Shown: positions 49,705-58,962 of the stretch, piece after piece
Numbering within the stretch: position 1 is the first letter of the stretch
How the letters are laid out: each line of letters opens with the position of its first letter
Source of the DNA: Cohaesibacter sp. ES.047
GTDB taxonomy: Bacteria > Pseudomonadota > Alphaproteobacteria > Rhizobiales > Cohaesibacteraceae
Direction: 5' to 3'
DNA: 64,000 nt
NCBI RefSeq assembly: GCF_900215505.1
Contig: NZ_LT907844.1
Coordinates: 4,294,001 to 4,358,000 of the forward strand
Notes under the pieces: model-generated
Told to the model about the DNA's origin: nothing
The model's input: the letters and a program-made list of their open reading frames with translations, nothing else
Database searches by the model: none
Program-made: the position numbers and the translations under genes

Positions 49705-49724
49705 ATGAGCGAAAGATCGCTCAT
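49705..49724 (+). other. Hairpin between second and third curlin genes
   Basis: Perfect 8-bp stem ATGAGCGA/TCGCTCAT with a 4-nt loop, in a 270-bp gap that otherwise holds nothing visible. No T-run follows, so not a terminator by the usual rule. Confidence 0.45.
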
Positions 49725-49908
49725 GCGGGGTGGCCATTCCGGTTCTGGTTGATCGAGCCCCTTTAAGCTGCAGAAACCGGGGTACCAACGGAATGGCAAC
49801 AACAACATGACGCCGGTTTGCGAGGATTTGCAGCCACCGCTCGGAAACGGAGGCAGGAACGCCCCCAATCCTGACAGGTGTCCTAGCCATATAGACGGAG
49901 AAGATCCC

Positions 49909-50655
49909 ATGTTTGAAACACGACACATTCGATCCGGCAGCCAAACTCTTCCCCGCCGTGCCGGTATCCTTGGCGCACTCACTCTTTGTGCCTTTATGAC
50001 TTTCCCCGCGTCCGCGGGGGAAAAAAACGTGCTCATTCTCGAACAGCAAGGCACCAGAAACAGTGTGACCGTTGATCAGACGAACGCGTCGCAAAGTCAG
50101 GTTGGCGGCGTTGAGATAATTGAGGGAGCCGCGTTTTCCGACACTGAATTCAATGTGCTCAGTCTCGATCTTCAGCCCAACACAGCTGCGGAAAATCCAA
50201 TCCTCCAACTGGGGGCAGACAACGTTGCCGACATTACCGTTGACGGCGTTGGTGGCGCTGTCTTCCTGCAGCAAGGCGCAAACATCAACGATGGCAACAA
50301 CACCGCAACGATCGACATCAACACAACCGGCGATTCCTTGGCTGCAATCCTTCAGGCTGGCAGCAACAACAACGCCGGGCTCACTGTGATCGGCAACACG
50401 ACAGAAGGTCGCATCCTGCAGCTCGGAGACAACAACGACGCCCAGCTTCAGGTCGGGCTTGATGGCCTACCGGCAAATGGCGCTCAGGCAACCGTGACAC
50501 AGGATGGAAACAACAACACCACCAATGTGCAGGTCGTCGGCATTTCAAATGGCCAATACAGCTACACCGTTCAGGCAAACGGCACCACGACGAGCGTTCC
50601 GGTCACCATCCAGACCAACGGTGCGTCGGTCAGCGTGACGCAAACCCAGTTCTAG
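49909..50655 (+). CDS. Curlin-repeat amyloid subunit, 248 aa
   Basis: The shortest of the three. A basic N-terminus and hydrophobic signal (AGILGALTLCAFMTFPASA) precede VLILEQQGTRNSVTVDQT. Repeats such as LAAILQAGSNNNAGLTVIGN and ILQLGDNNDAQLQVG carry the Q-G-N pattern, and the protein ends QTNGASVSVTQTQF. A GGAG lies about 8 nt before the ATG at 49909. The CsgH-like gene follows 23 nt after the stop, so the two are co-transcribed. It could be a nucleator of CsgB type, but nothing in the sequence decides this. Confidence 0.85.
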   Translation: MFETRHIRSGSQTLPRRAGILGALTLCAFMTFPASAGEKNVLILEQQGTRNSVTVDQTNASQSQVGGVEIIEGAAFSDTEFNVLSLDLQPNTAAENPILQLGADNVADITVDGVGGAVFLQQGANINDGNNTATIDINTTGDSLAAILQAGSNNNAGLTVIGNTTEGRILQLGDNNDAQLQVGLDGLPANGAQATVTQDGNNNTTNVQVVGISNGQYSYTVQANGTTTSVPVTIQTNGASVSVTQTQF

Positions 50656-50678
50656 GGTCAAATTCGGAGTTGGCTTTC

Positions 50679-51110
50679 ATGAAAAATTCTGGTTCCCGGC
50701 TCCGAATGCTCTATGCCCTGATGATCAGCCTGTTTGCCCATGGCACCGCCAACGCCGACGAAGCCACAGGTGAAATCCGCATTGTCAGGCAGGGAGAACA
50801 GCTCATCGTAAAGGATGTTTTCACCGCCAAAGCCGCTGGCATTTACAAAACCAGTCTGCAGGTTTCCAAAAATGGACTGTCCGGTCAAATCTCATCGAGC
50901 CAGAATAGGCAAATGCAAGCAAAGGCCGGGGAAATCTGCGAAGGAAACCGCATCGCCATGAAAGTTCAGACCGGAGATCAGGTGGAGGTGGAACTAATCA
51001 TACAGTTTGAGGGAACAGAGTTCGTTCATACCGAGCGCACCCTGAAAATCCAGACCGATGGACTGAAGCCCTCACTCTACGAGACAAACGACAAATCCAT
51101 TCGATTGTGA
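50679..51110 (+). CDS. csgH: CsgH-like periplasmic curli chaperone/inhibitor
   Basis: A 143-aa exported protein. After the signal peptide (LYALMISLFAHGTANA) the mature part has the immunoglobulin-like strand layout of CsgH: GEQLIVKDVFTAKAAGIYKT, then LQVSKNGLSGQISSSQNRQ and GDQVEVELIIQFEG. CsgH is the alphaproteobacterial functional equivalent of enterobacterial CsgC and prevents early amyloid formation in the periplasm. GGAG lies 9 nt before the ATG at 50679, chosen over a TTG at 50670. It is 23 nt after the third curlin gene. The family call is based on recalled sequence and context. Confidence 0.75.
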   Translation: MKNSGSRLRMLYALMISLFAHGTANADEATGEIRIVRQGEQLIVKDVFTAKAAGIYKTSLQVSKNGLSGQISSSQNRQMQAKAGEICEGNRIAMKVQTGDQVEVELIIQFEGTEFVHTERTLKIQTDGLKPSLYETNDKSIRL

Positions 51111-51135
51111 AACAACACGTAAATTGGTGCAAAAG

Positions 51136-51900
51136 ATGCTTTCTCCTGCCTGGCTGATCACCACGATCTCGCGCTCTATTCCGCGCGTCCGGTTCTTCAT
51201 CCTATCCCTGCTTCTGGGACTGATCCACGCCTCAAGCGCTCAAGCGCAATCAACCAATGCGATTGCACAGGCATTCAAAGGCCAATGGGTGACCTATGAT
51301 CGCTCCTTTGCCGCCGATACCGGCCTCTGCACGTTGACCTTCTCTGCGACACGGAAAGGCGAGATTTACCCCATTTCGCAGAGCAATTGCACAGGTGAGA
51401 TCACCTCGATTGTCGGCTGGTCCATCGTCAAAAACCAGCTTGTCTTTGTAGATCAGGATAACAAGCCGCTGGCCAAAGTCGGCGGCAATCAGGGGCGCCT
51501 GAGCGGCACCATGACACAAAACAACAAACCTGTGATCTTCGAAAATGCAAAAATCGCAAAGAAGATCAACGCTGCGCGTGAAAGCATCTCGTGCGCCTAC
51601 GTCGGCTACAGCCAGATCTGCGCCAAGCCGCAGGAATTTTCACCGCCACCGGTCAGCCCCGGCGCTGAAACCCCAATCAAAATCCTGGTCAATCTCAACG
51701 CCAGAGTGGAGCCACGGAACGACGCAGAGGCTGTCGCGACACTCAAACCGCAATCCTGCGCACAAGCATTGACATGCTCACGGGCATCAGACGGCCTCTG
51801 GTGCAAGATCAAGCATGAGAACAAACAGCTCTGGATCAAGAAGCAGGCTGTTCGGCTGAAAAAGTACCCGATCATAACCTTCCAGAATGGCTGTTCCTGA
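51136..51900 (+). CDS. Secreted Inh-like plus SH3-domain protein of the curli locus
   Basis: A 254-aa exported protein not previously known to me as a curli gene. Residues 1-38 form a signal peptide (FFILSLLLGLIHASSAQA). Residues about 46-138 resemble the AprI/Inh metalloprotease-inhibitor and Omp19-like barrel: GQWVTYDRSF, a Cys pair (GLCTLTFSA and QSNCTGEI), GWSIVKNQLVFVDQDNKPLA, and GRLSGTMTQNNKPVIF. A Cys-containing linker leads to an SH3b-type domain at about 182-240 (VNLNARVEPRNDAEAVATL, then DGLWCKIK). The ATG at 51136 starts 25 nt after csgH. A protective or assembly role at the fibre is inference; the fold is read from spacing only. Confidence 0.6.
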   Translation: MLSPAWLITTISRSIPRVRFFILSLLLGLIHASSAQAQSTNAIAQAFKGQWVTYDRSFAADTGLCTLTFSATRKGEIYPISQSNCTGEITSIVGWSIVKNQLVFVDQDNKPLAKVGGNQGRLSGTMTQNNKPVIFENAKIAKKINAARESISCAYVGYSQICAKPQEFSPPPVSPGAETPIKILVNLNARVEPRNDAEAVATLKPQSCAQALTCSRASDGLWCKIKHENKQLWIKKQAVRLKKYPIITFQNGCS

Positions 51901-52255
51901 GACGTCACACCTACTCAGCAATCCTAATCCATTTACAAGGGCATGGTGCAGCACTCGCACCCTGCCCTTTTTCTATGTCTTCTTCGTATTCCGATAAGAT
52001 TCGCACGATCAAACCAGAAACGCCCCAAAAGCACCCAACCCTCCTCCCAGATCGCACAGAACGGATCAATATACGCAGCTTTAAGCAATTTTGTTACAAA
52101 CATCCAAGGACCCTCGCCGGATGTCAGTCTTTGTTCCCCTTTTCGAGCTTGCGGAACACAGCGAGAACATGTATATTTTGTTCGTGATTTGTGCCACTGA
52201 TGACTCGCTTTGTTGGGCTCTGTGGTGATTTGGACCTTCCAAGGCGGAGCGGGAT
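51901..52255. promoter_or_regulatory. lexA promoter region
   Basis: 355 bp between the curli operon and lexA with no gene seen. The LexA box at 52154-52168 lies about 90 bp upstream of the lexA start codon. No terminator for the curli transcript was evident. Confidence 0.6.
52154..52168 (+). promoter_or_regulatory. LexA (SOS) box
   Basis: GAAC at 52154-52157, 7 nt, then GAAC at 52165-52168. The direct repeat GAAC-N7-GAAC is the complement-type reading of the alphaproteobacterial GTTC-N7-GTTC LexA site. Autoregulation of lexA is therefore likely. Confidence 0.85.
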
Positions 52256-52966
52256 ATGCTGACAAGAAAACAGCACGAACTACTTATGTTCATCAATGAA
52301 CGCATCAAGGAATCCGGTGTTCCGCCTTCCTTTGATGAAATGAAACTGGCGCTCGATCTTCGCTCCAAATCTGGCATTCACCGCCTGATTACGGCTCTTG
52401 AGGAACGAGGCTTCATCCGTCGCCTCCCCAACCGCGCCCGCGCGCTGGAGATCCTCAAGCTGCCGGAAGCCAGTCTGCCCACCCTCAACGTGGCGGGACG
52501 CGGGTTTTCTCCCAGCGTGGTCGAAGGCGGTCTTGGCAAGAAACCACCTCAACCGATCAGTCCAGAACCAAAAGAAGAAAGCACCAGCATGTCGGTGCCC
52601 GTCATGGGGCGCATTGCTGCCGGCGTTCCCATCTCGGCGATCCAGAACCAGTCTCACACGATTTCAGTACCGATCGAGATGCTGCGTGGTGGCGAGCATT
52701 TCGCGCTTGAAGTGCGTGGCGACTCGATGATCGAAGCAGGCATATTGGATGGCGACACGGTCTTGATCAAGAAATCCGATGATGCCGTGTCCGGTGATAT
52801 CGTTGTTGCGCTGGTTGATGATGAGGAAGCAACGCTCAAGCGCCTGCGCAAGAAAGGTGCCTCCGTCGCTCTGGAAGCAGCCAACCCTGCTTACGAAACG
52901 CGCATTTTCGGGCCCGACCGGGTTCGTGTTCAAGGCAAGTTGATTGGGCTTCTGCGCCAATATTAA
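52256..52966 (+). CDS. lexA: SOS repressor LexA
   Basis: Represses SOS genes until RecA promotes its self-cleavage. Residues 1-65 form the winged helix ([39 protein letters not shown]). A long linker leads to the protease part: cleavage site Ala-Gly in RIAAGVPI, the catalytic Ser in [14 protein letters not shown] and the catalytic Lys in EEATLKRLR. 236 aa with a longer linker is usual for alphaproteobacteria. GGAG lies 7-8 nt before the ATG at 52256, and a LexA box lies upstream. Confidence 0.97.
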   Translation: MLTRKQHELLMFINERIKESGVPPSFDEMKLALDLRSKSGIHRLITALEERGFIRRLPNRARALEILKLPEASLPTLNVAGRGFSPSVVEGGLGKKPPQPISPEPKEESTSMSVPVMGRIAAGVPISAIQNQSHTISVPIEMLRGGEHFALEVRGDSMIEAGILDGDTVLIKKSDDAVSGDIVVALVDDEEATLKRLRKKGASVALEAANPAYETRIFGPDRVRVQGKLIGLLRQY

Positions 52967-53102
52967 ATCACGGCCAAACTGGACCGCAGTCAGTATGAGA
53001 TCGCGAAAAAGCAGCCTTGCTAACCGGTAACGACGCACAACGCCTGCTTTTTCGTTTACTCGTCTATTTCGCCCAACCATGCCTGGCGATAAAAACTCGC
53101 GA

Positions 53103-55601
53103 TCATGGCTCTCTATGCCATGGCCGCCGTCCCTTGGGCATGGCCGACTGCATGGACAGTGCCCACTCTCGTGAGCGGTTCGCGATATCGCCACTTTGTG
53201 CGCTGTTCGGTGGGCTTTGAGATTTGTGCGCAAAGGTGACCAACACCGAGCCATTGGCTTCAAGCTCTTGGCGTCCCATTGTGAGCTTAGGCGCTATGCA
53301 GGTTGACGGGATTGGCAATTTTGAAATGATGATATCGCGTCTGGCGCACTCTTCATCAAAAGCTCCAGGATGCTTGACCAGTGCCGCAGACAGATTTGTT
53401 TTCGGTCCTGAGGCCGTTCTCAATCCCGCCATCACACAGGCATGTTGATCACACGCCCAAGGTTGGTGAGAGCTTTCCGTCCGCAGCAAGCCCTTGGCTC
53501 CACCACCCGTGCCTTCGTTGAGTGCCGCGCGCACATCCCCGTCAGCGCGGAGCAGCGCCGAGAAATCAAGCACCATCCGGTTGGAGCCGATCAACTGCCA
53601 CCGTTGATCCACGCCCCTGACAGCCATTCGCCGGCCTGTTTCCGAGATCCACATATCTCCAAGGCTTCCCCCCCACCATAACATCAAGGCAGCCGCAGCA
53701 GGAATGAGCGCCAACAAAGCCATTGTCCGGCGATGAATGGCAAACAGCATCAATGCCAAGACTGCGGGCAACAGGAATTGCCCTCCCGCCCGAACGACAA
53801 CCATACTCGGGTCACTGTGGCTGGAGACGAGGCCCGACAGGGCGATCACCTGTTCGAGCCCCCACTGCACGCCTTGAAGAGGAAGAGACTGCAGACCGAG
53901 CGGCGCCAATACAAAGCTGACCAATCCCAATGGCATCACGACAAGACTGATGATTGGCATCACCAGAAGGTTGGCAATCAGACCAAGCGGCGCCATTTGC
54001 TGAAAATGCGCGACAGAGAATGGCAGAACCGCAAAGCTGGCAATGAGAGATGTAAGACCAATGCCGATGATCCACTTGGCAGCACCCTGCGAGACGTGCA
54101 GCAAAGGCCCCAAGGCACTGGTTGCAGCCAAGCCTCCCCGTTTAGCGAGCGCCTCCTCCCGGCCAGCAGAGCTGCGGCGCATTCTTGTGACACGGTCGTA
54201 GGTCGCGATCAACGCCGCCGTTGCGGCAAACGACATCTGCATGCCCGCCTCGATAACCCCGTAAGGCTGCATCAGCACCAGAACCAGAAGCGCCAAAGCA
54301 AGATTGTGCATCGTCAAAGCCGACCGCCCTGCCATGATCGCCAACAGGAAAATCGCAGTCATCAGGAAGGCCCGGATCGTCGCGACAGAAGCACCAGACA
54401 ACACCAGATAGAAAGCCGCCGCCGCCAGAGCGACACCGGCCGCCCACTCCTTGATCGGATAAGTCAGTGCCAGATGAGGAAGTGAAGACAGCACCGAGCG
54501 CATGCCCCAAAATACCGCCATGGCAATCAGCCCCATATGCAGCCCGGAAATCGCCAGAATATGAGCCAAACCGCTCCGCCTGAGATTGGTCTCAACCTCT
54601 TCGGTCAACCGATCCCTCTTGCCAACCGAAAGCGCAATGGCAAGCCCCGCAGCCTCGCCCTCCATCCGAGCGCCGATATAGCCGGCAACCGCCGAACGCA
54701 TCTGCTCAACCAGAACTCCCCCCTGTTGCCACAGGCCGACCAGCCCTTCACGCTCCACAGAAGGCTGGCGTTCGACCCGTCGGCCCATATAGCCTTGCGC
54801 CCCAATGGAACGGGACCACAGATAGCGCCCGTAATCAAATCCCCCTGGATAGGCCGGCCTTTGCAGTGGCACCAAACGCGCATAGATCTGTACCCGCTCG
54901 CCCGCCCGATAGGCTCCACCAACAGACTTGCGCACAAGCAGCAGTTTATGTGGGGTTTGCTGCGCGGCAAGGCGCTCAATGCTCTCAACCGCAAGCGTCC
55001 AACGCTCATCACCGCTTGAGCGACGCTCGACCCGTTCGATCCGCCCGACAATTGACGCAGATCGCGCCTCGGCCAGCACGGGTGTTGTAAAAAACTGGCT
55101 CTGAAAAGCCGCCGCCGTACAGCCAAAGATTCCCATACCGACAACAAGCAAGAGAAACACCCGCCTGCCCCGCAAGGCGCGTTGGAGCGCGACCACCGCA
55201 AGGCCGAGCGTTGCCGTCAGCAAAAACGTCAGGCTGGGTTCATCGGGGAGATTAAAATAGCTCGCCGCGCCAAGCGCCAACGACGCCACGAGCCAAAGGA
55301 AGCGGGCATTCTGCTCCTCCCCGTCTCTTCGCCAATCAGCGGCAAGTCGCTGGAAGATGGCCTCAAGAAAGAAGCTGACCCGCCGCGCCAAACCCGGCTT
55401 TTCCAATAAACCCTCAAGGTCTGCAACACGCACCTGATTTGCATCTGTCGCCAAATCCGGACGGACCAAATCAGCGAAAGTACCTGATTGCCCCGCCATC
55501 TGAGGACGATCAGCGTCTTTTTCACCTTTTTCCTCGCTCCGTTCGACCATCAGGCCTTTTACCCTGTCGTCAAGCTGTGCTAGATCCAGTGCAGCTTTCA
55601 T
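53103..55601 (-). CDS. comEC: ComEC/Rec2 family competence membrane protein
   Basis: A polytopic inner-membrane protein for DNA uptake. After a 100-residue, charged N-terminal part, hydrophobic spans ([31 protein letters not shown]) and a DUF4131-type domain follow. The Competence domain has the signature [20 protein letters not shown] and later long membrane runs. The last 170 residues do not look like the metallo-beta-lactamase domain of Bacillus ComEC. I chose the ATG at 55601, 832 aa; a TTG at 55649 would add 16. It converges on lexA and diverges from gltX. Whether this strain is naturally competent is not shown here. Confidence 0.9.
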   Translation of the reverse strand: MKAALDLAQLDDRVKGLMVERSEEKGEKDADRPQMAGQSGTFADLVRPDLATDANQVRVADLEGLLEKPGLARRVSFFLEAIFQRLAADWRRDGEEQNARFLWLVASLALGAASYFNLPDEPSLTFLLTATLGLAVVALQRALRGRRVFLLLVVGMGIFGCTAAAFQSQFFTTPVLAEARSASIVGRIERVERRSSGDERWTLAVESIERLAAQQTPHKLLLVRKSVGGAYRAGERVQIYARLVPLQRPAYPGGFDYGRYLWSRSIGAQGYMGRRVERQPSVEREGLVGLWQQGGVLVEQMRSAVAGYIGARMEGEAAGLAIALSVGKRDRLTEEVETNLRRSGLAHILAISGLHMGLIAMAVFWGMRSVLSSLPHLALTYPIKEWAAGVALAAAAFYLVLSGASVATIRAFLMTAIFLLAIMAGRSALTMHNLALALLVLVLMQPYGVIEAGMQMSFAATAALIATYDRVTRMRRSSAGREEALAKRGGLAATSALGPLLHVSQGAAKWIIGIGLTSLIASFAVLPFSVAHFQQMAPLGLIANLLVMPIISLVVMPLGLVSFVLAPLGLQSLPLQGVQWGLEQVIALSGLVSSHSDPSMVVVRAGGQFLLPAVLALMLFAIHRRTMALLALIPAAAALMLWWGGSLGDMWISETGRRMAVRGVDQRWQLIGSNRMVLDFSALLRADGDVRAALNEGTGGGAKGLLRTESSHQPWACDQHACVMAGLRTASGPKTNLSAALVKHPGAFDEECARRDIIISKLPIPSTCIAPKLTMGRQELEANGSVLVTFAHKSQSPPNSAQSGDIANRSREWALSMQSAMPKGRRPWHREP

Positions 55602-55703
55602 TGCCGGTCGGCGAAATCCGGTTGCAGCCCAATTGTCTGGGCTGTGCAACCGACTTCAATTTCCGGTACACCCTATCCCGAAATACAGGTTTCCGATAGC
55701 ACA

Positions 55704-57122
55704 ATGTCATCTGAGGTTGTAACTCGCTTTGCCCCGTCCCCCACGGGCTACCTTCATATCGGCGGCGCTCGCACCGCTTTGTTCAACTGGCTCTTTGCCA
55801 AGGCCAACGGCGGCAAGATGCTCCTTCGCATCGAGGACACCGACCGCGAACGCTCGACTGATGCAGCGATCGAGGCGATCATCGCCGGGATGGACTGGAT
55901 GGGGCTGAGCTATGACGGCGAGCCGCTGTCGCAATATTCTCGCGTTGAGCGTCATCGCTCCGTGGTTGAACAGCTTCTGGCAGAGGGCAAGGCCTATCGT
56001 TGCTATTGTACCGCTGAAGAGCTGACCGAAATGCGCGAAAAGGCGCGCGCCGAAAAACGGCCACCCCGTTATGACGGAACATGGCGCGATCGTGATCCAG
56101 CAGAAGCCCCAGAGGGCGTCAAGCCAGCGATCCGCATCAAAGCGCCGCTTGAGGGCAGCACCGTTATTGAGGACAAGGTTCAGGGGACGGTGACCTTCCC
56201 CAACAAGGACCTTGATGACATGATCATCATGCGTTCGGATGGCAACCCGACCTACAATCTGGCCGTCGTTGTCGATGACCACGATATGGGCGTCACCCAT
56301 ATCATTCGCGGCGATGACCACCTGACCAATGCGGCCCGCCAGACCCTTGTCTATCAGGCAATGGGATGGGAAAGCCCAACCATGGCCCACATCCCGCTCA
56401 TTCATGGACCGGATGGTGCAAAGCTGTCCAAGCGCCACGGCGCTCTGGGCGTCGAAGGCTATCGCGACATGGGCTATTTGCCCGAAGCCATGCGCAACTA
56501 TCTGGTTCGTCTGGGCTGGGCCCATGGTGATGACGAGGTCATCTTGACCGATCAGATGATCGAGTGGTTTGGCTTTGACGGCATGAACAAGGCGGCCGCC
56601 CGGTTCGACTTCAAGAAGCTGGAGAATCTCAACGGCGTCTATATGCGAAACGCCGACGATGACTATCTTCTCGAACGCCTGACGGCGCTCCTGCCCTTCA
56701 TTGATGGCGAAGACATGCTGGCGAAAATCGATGACGAGAAAAAACGGCAAATCCTTCTGGCCATGCCCGGCGTCAAGGAACGCGCAAAAACGCTGCTCGA
56801 TCTGAAAGCGGGACTTGAATTCCTGTTCGACACCCGCCCCCTAGCGATGGAAGAAAAGGCAGCCAAGTTGCTGACCGACGACGCACGCGCGATGCTGGCT
56901 GAACTGGTGCCGCAGTTCGATGCGTTGTCGGACTGGACCCTTGAAAGCACGGATCAGTTGGTCCGGGCCTTTGCCGAGAAAAAGGAATTGAAACTGGGCA
57001 AGGTCGCCCAGCCCCTGCGTGCAGCCCTCACCGGTCGGTCCACCTCACCGGGCATTTTTGATGTCCTGGTTGTGCTGGGCAAGGACGAGTCAATCGCACG
57101 CCTCAAAGATCAGGCGTCCTGA
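55704..57122 (+). CDS. gltX: Glutamyl-tRNA synthetase
   Basis: Class I synthetase that charges tRNA-Glu. The HIGH-type signature is in [17 protein letters not shown] and the KMSKS-type is [11 protein letters not shown]. The CxC-type zinc motif region [10 protein letters not shown] is present, and the C-terminal anticodon-binding half is complete. 472 aa is normal. I chose the ATG at 55704, where family homology begins ([11 protein letters not shown]). Divergent from comEC; a strong terminator follows. Confidence 0.97.
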   Translation: MSSEVVTRFAPSPTGYLHIGGARTALFNWLFAKANGGKMLLRIEDTDRERSTDAAIEAIIAGMDWMGLSYDGEPLSQYSRVERHRSVVEQLLAEGKAYRCYCTAEELTEMREKARAEKRPPRYDGTWRDRDPAEAPEGVKPAIRIKAPLEGSTVIEDKVQGTVTFPNKDLDDMIIMRSDGNPTYNLAVVVDDHDMGVTHIIRGDDHLTNAARQTLVYQAMGWESPTMAHIPLIHGPDGAKLSKRHGALGVEGYRDMGYLPEAMRNYLVRLGWAHGDDEVILTDQMIEWFGFDGMNKAAARFDFKKLENLNGVYMRNADDDYLLERLTALLPFIDGEDMLAKIDDEKKRQILLAMPGVKERAKTLLDLKAGLEFLFDTRPLAMEEKAAKLLTDDARAMLAELVPQFDALSDWTLESTDQLVRAFAEKKELKLGKVAQPLRAALTGRSTSPGIFDVLVVLGKDESIARLKDQAS

Positions 57123-57149
57123 CCCCTGCAATCATCGCAGTTTTATGCT

Positions 57150-57179
57150 AAAAAGGCCGGATACAGTTCCGGCCTTTTT
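57150..57179 (+). terminator. Intrinsic terminator after gltX
   Basis: Perfect 11-bp stem AAAAAGGCCGG/CCGGCCTTTTT with an 8-nt loop and a T-rich tail, 28 bp past the gltX stop. Confidence 0.92.
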
Positions 57180-57271
57180 GTTTCAAGGCCATCGGTTTTT
57201 CCCAAATGTCGAATCCTCTCGTCATCATCCTGTCGCAAAGCCAACGGACTGGTAAAAATACATAATTTATA

Positions 57272-57289
57272 GGTCTAATTAATTAGACC
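57272..57289. promoter_or_regulatory. 18-bp perfect palindrome upstream of gltA
   Basis: GGTCTAATTAATTAGACC, its own reverse complement, immediately before an AAGGAGG ribosome-binding site. The form suits an operator for a dimeric repressor of GntR, TetR or MarR type; the regulator is unknown. Confidence 0.65.
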
Positions 57290-57303
57290 AAGAAGGAGGT
57301 AAA

Positions 57304-57336
57304 ATGGAATTTATTAGTCATACTTTTGTAGGATAA
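57304..57336 (+). CDS. Possible 10-codon leader peptide before gltA
   Basis: ATG at 57304, 4 nt after AAGGAGG (57293-57299), encodes MEFISHTFVG then TAA. The perfect Shine-Dalgarno and its position right after the palindrome suggest translation. Too short for homology; chance cannot be excluded. Confidence 0.35.
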   Translation: MEFISHTFVG

Positions 57337-57525
57337 CTCGCTGAAATAACTTGATATTTCATGATTTTATACGCATATCCAACCTCAGAAGAGCTTGCGG
57401 CGCGTATAAAAATCATATACCGAAATTGCAGTTCCTTTGTTGCCTAGGAGGGTTTGCTGCGCCTGAGCGCACCCTTCCGTTCCGACAGCAACAGCAAATT
57501 GTTTTCAAAATTTGGGAGTAGCCGA

Positions 57526-58815
57526 ATGAGTGACAACAAAGCAACATTGACAGTTGGTGACAAGTCTTGGGAGTTTCCGGTTCAAAGCGGATCAATCGGC
57601 CCAGACGTCATCGACATCGGTGCTCTTTACAAAGAGACCGGAATGTTCACCTATGACCCTGGTTTCACCTCCACTGCCTCCTGTCAGTCTGACATTACCT
57701 ATATTGATGGCGACGAAGGCACCCTTCTTTATCGCGGCTATCCGATCGATCAATTGGCCGAAAAGGGTGACTTCCTCGAAACCTGCTACCTTCTTCTTTA
57801 CGGTCACCTCCCGACCAAGGCAGAGAAGCTGGACTTCGACACCCGTGTGACCCGTCACACCATGGTGCATGAGCAGATGAGCAAATTCTACACCGGCTAT
57901 CGCCGTGACTCCCACCCGATGGCGGTCATGGTCGGCATCGTTGGTGCATTGTCTGCCTTCTATCATGACTCCACCGACATCTCCGATCCGCATCAGCGCA
58001 TGGTTGCAACCTTGCGTCTCGTTGCCAAGATGCCCACGATGGCAGCCATGGCCTACAAATATTCCATCGGCCAGCCGTTCGTCTATCCGCGCAACGATCT
58101 TGGATATGCGGGCAACTTCCTGCACATGTGCTTCTCGGTTCCCGCTGAAGAATACAAGGTGAATCCGATCCTCGCCCGTGCGATGGATCGCATCTTCATT
58201 CTCCATGCAGACCACGAGCAGAACGCATCCACTTCGACCGTCCGCTTGGCTGGTTCGTCGGGGGCCAACCCGTTCGGCTGTATTGCCGCCGGTATCGCCT
58301 GCCTCTGGGGCCCTGCTCATGGTGGCGCCAACGAAGCAGCTTTGAACATGCTGCACGAGATCGGCACCGTCGATCGCGTCGAAGAATATGTCGCCAAGGC
58401 AAAGGACAAGGACGATCCGTTCCGTCTGATGGGCTTTGGCCACCGCGTTTACAAAAACTATGACCCGCGCGCGCGCATCATGCAGAAAACCTGTCATGAA
58501 GTGCTCAACGAGCTGGGCATCGAAAACGATCCGACCCTTGAAGTCGCCATGGAACTGGAAAAGATCGCTCTTAACGATCAGTATTTCGTCGAGAAAAAGC
58601 TCTATCCGAACATCGACTTCTATTCCGGTATCACCCTGCGTGCTCTGGGCTTCCCTGCGGACATGTTCACCGTGCTCTTTGCTGTGGCCCGTTCCGTCGG
58701 CTGGATCGCACAGTGGAAGGAAATGGTCGAGGACCCATCCCAGCGCATCGGTCGCCCGCGCCAGCTCTTCACCGGAGCAACCCAGCGCGACTATGTGAAC
58801 ATTTCCGAGCGCTAA
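57526..58815 (+). CDS. gltA: Citrate synthase
   Basis: Condenses acetyl-CoA and oxaloacetate at the entry to the TCA cycle. The hexameric, Gram-negative type is indicated by the N-terminal domain and 429-aa length. Seen: the catalytic-region [20 protein letters not shown] (His), [13 protein letters not shown] (His), and [14 protein letters not shown]. The catalytic Asp is in the C-terminal [20 protein letters not shown] precedes the ATG at 57526. It stands alone between gltX and the convergent lpx operon, with a long AT-rich leader. Confidence 0.98.
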   Translation: MSDNKATLTVGDKSWEFPVQSGSIGPDVIDIGALYKETGMFTYDPGFTSTASCQSDITYIDGDEGTLLYRGYPIDQLAEKGDFLETCYLLLYGHLPTKAEKLDFDTRVTRHTMVHEQMSKFYTGYRRDSHPMAVMVGIVGALSAFYHDSTDISDPHQRMVATLRLVAKMPTMAAMAYKYSIGQPFVYPRNDLGYAGNFLHMCFSVPAEEYKVNPILARAMDRIFILHADHEQNASTSTVRLAGSSGANPFGCIAAGIACLWGPAHGGANEAALNMLHEIGTVDRVEEYVAKAKDKDDPFRLMGFGHRVYKNYDPRARIMQKTCHEVLNELGIENDPTLEVAMELEKIALNDQYFVEKKLYPNIDFYSGITLRALGFPADMFTVLFAVARSVGWIAQWKEMVEDPSQRIGRPRQLFTGATQRDYVNISER

Positions 58816-58833
58816 GCGTTCACGACAAGACGC

Positions 58834-58863
58834 AAAAAAGGCTCCCTTCCGGGAGCCTTTTTT
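58834..58863 (+). terminator. Intrinsic terminator after gltA
   Basis: 13-bp arms AAAAAAGGCTCCC/GGGAGCCTTTTTT with a 4-nt loop and T-run, 18 bp past the gltA stop. The A-run on the left makes it usable for lpxB on the other strand too. Confidence 0.93.
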
Positions 58864-58962
58864 TGTTTCTGCTCATTCGGCGAACCATGCACCGAACGTC
58901 ACGAGCGCAGCGGTGGCCAAGACAGGTCCCTCACGCAAACGCTATCACACCAGTGCAGCGCT

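Larger units (their letters stand above)
57180..57525. promoter_or_regulatory. AT-rich leader region of gltA
   Basis: 346 bp, clearly more AT-rich than the genes around it. It holds the palindrome at 57272-57289, the short ORF at 57304-57336 and an AT-rich stretch to about 57420. It should contain the gltA promoter. Confidence 0.6.

Noticed and set aside
46658-50655. Repeated DNA that could suggest a CRISPR or tandem repeat array
   Set aside because: The repeats are short, degenerate and in coding frame; they are the Asn/Gln/Gly curlin units of three proteins. No fixed repeat or spacer exists.
52967-53102. Small gene between lexA and comEC
   Set aside because: 136 bp between convergent genes with no frame having both a ribosome-binding site and sensible composition.
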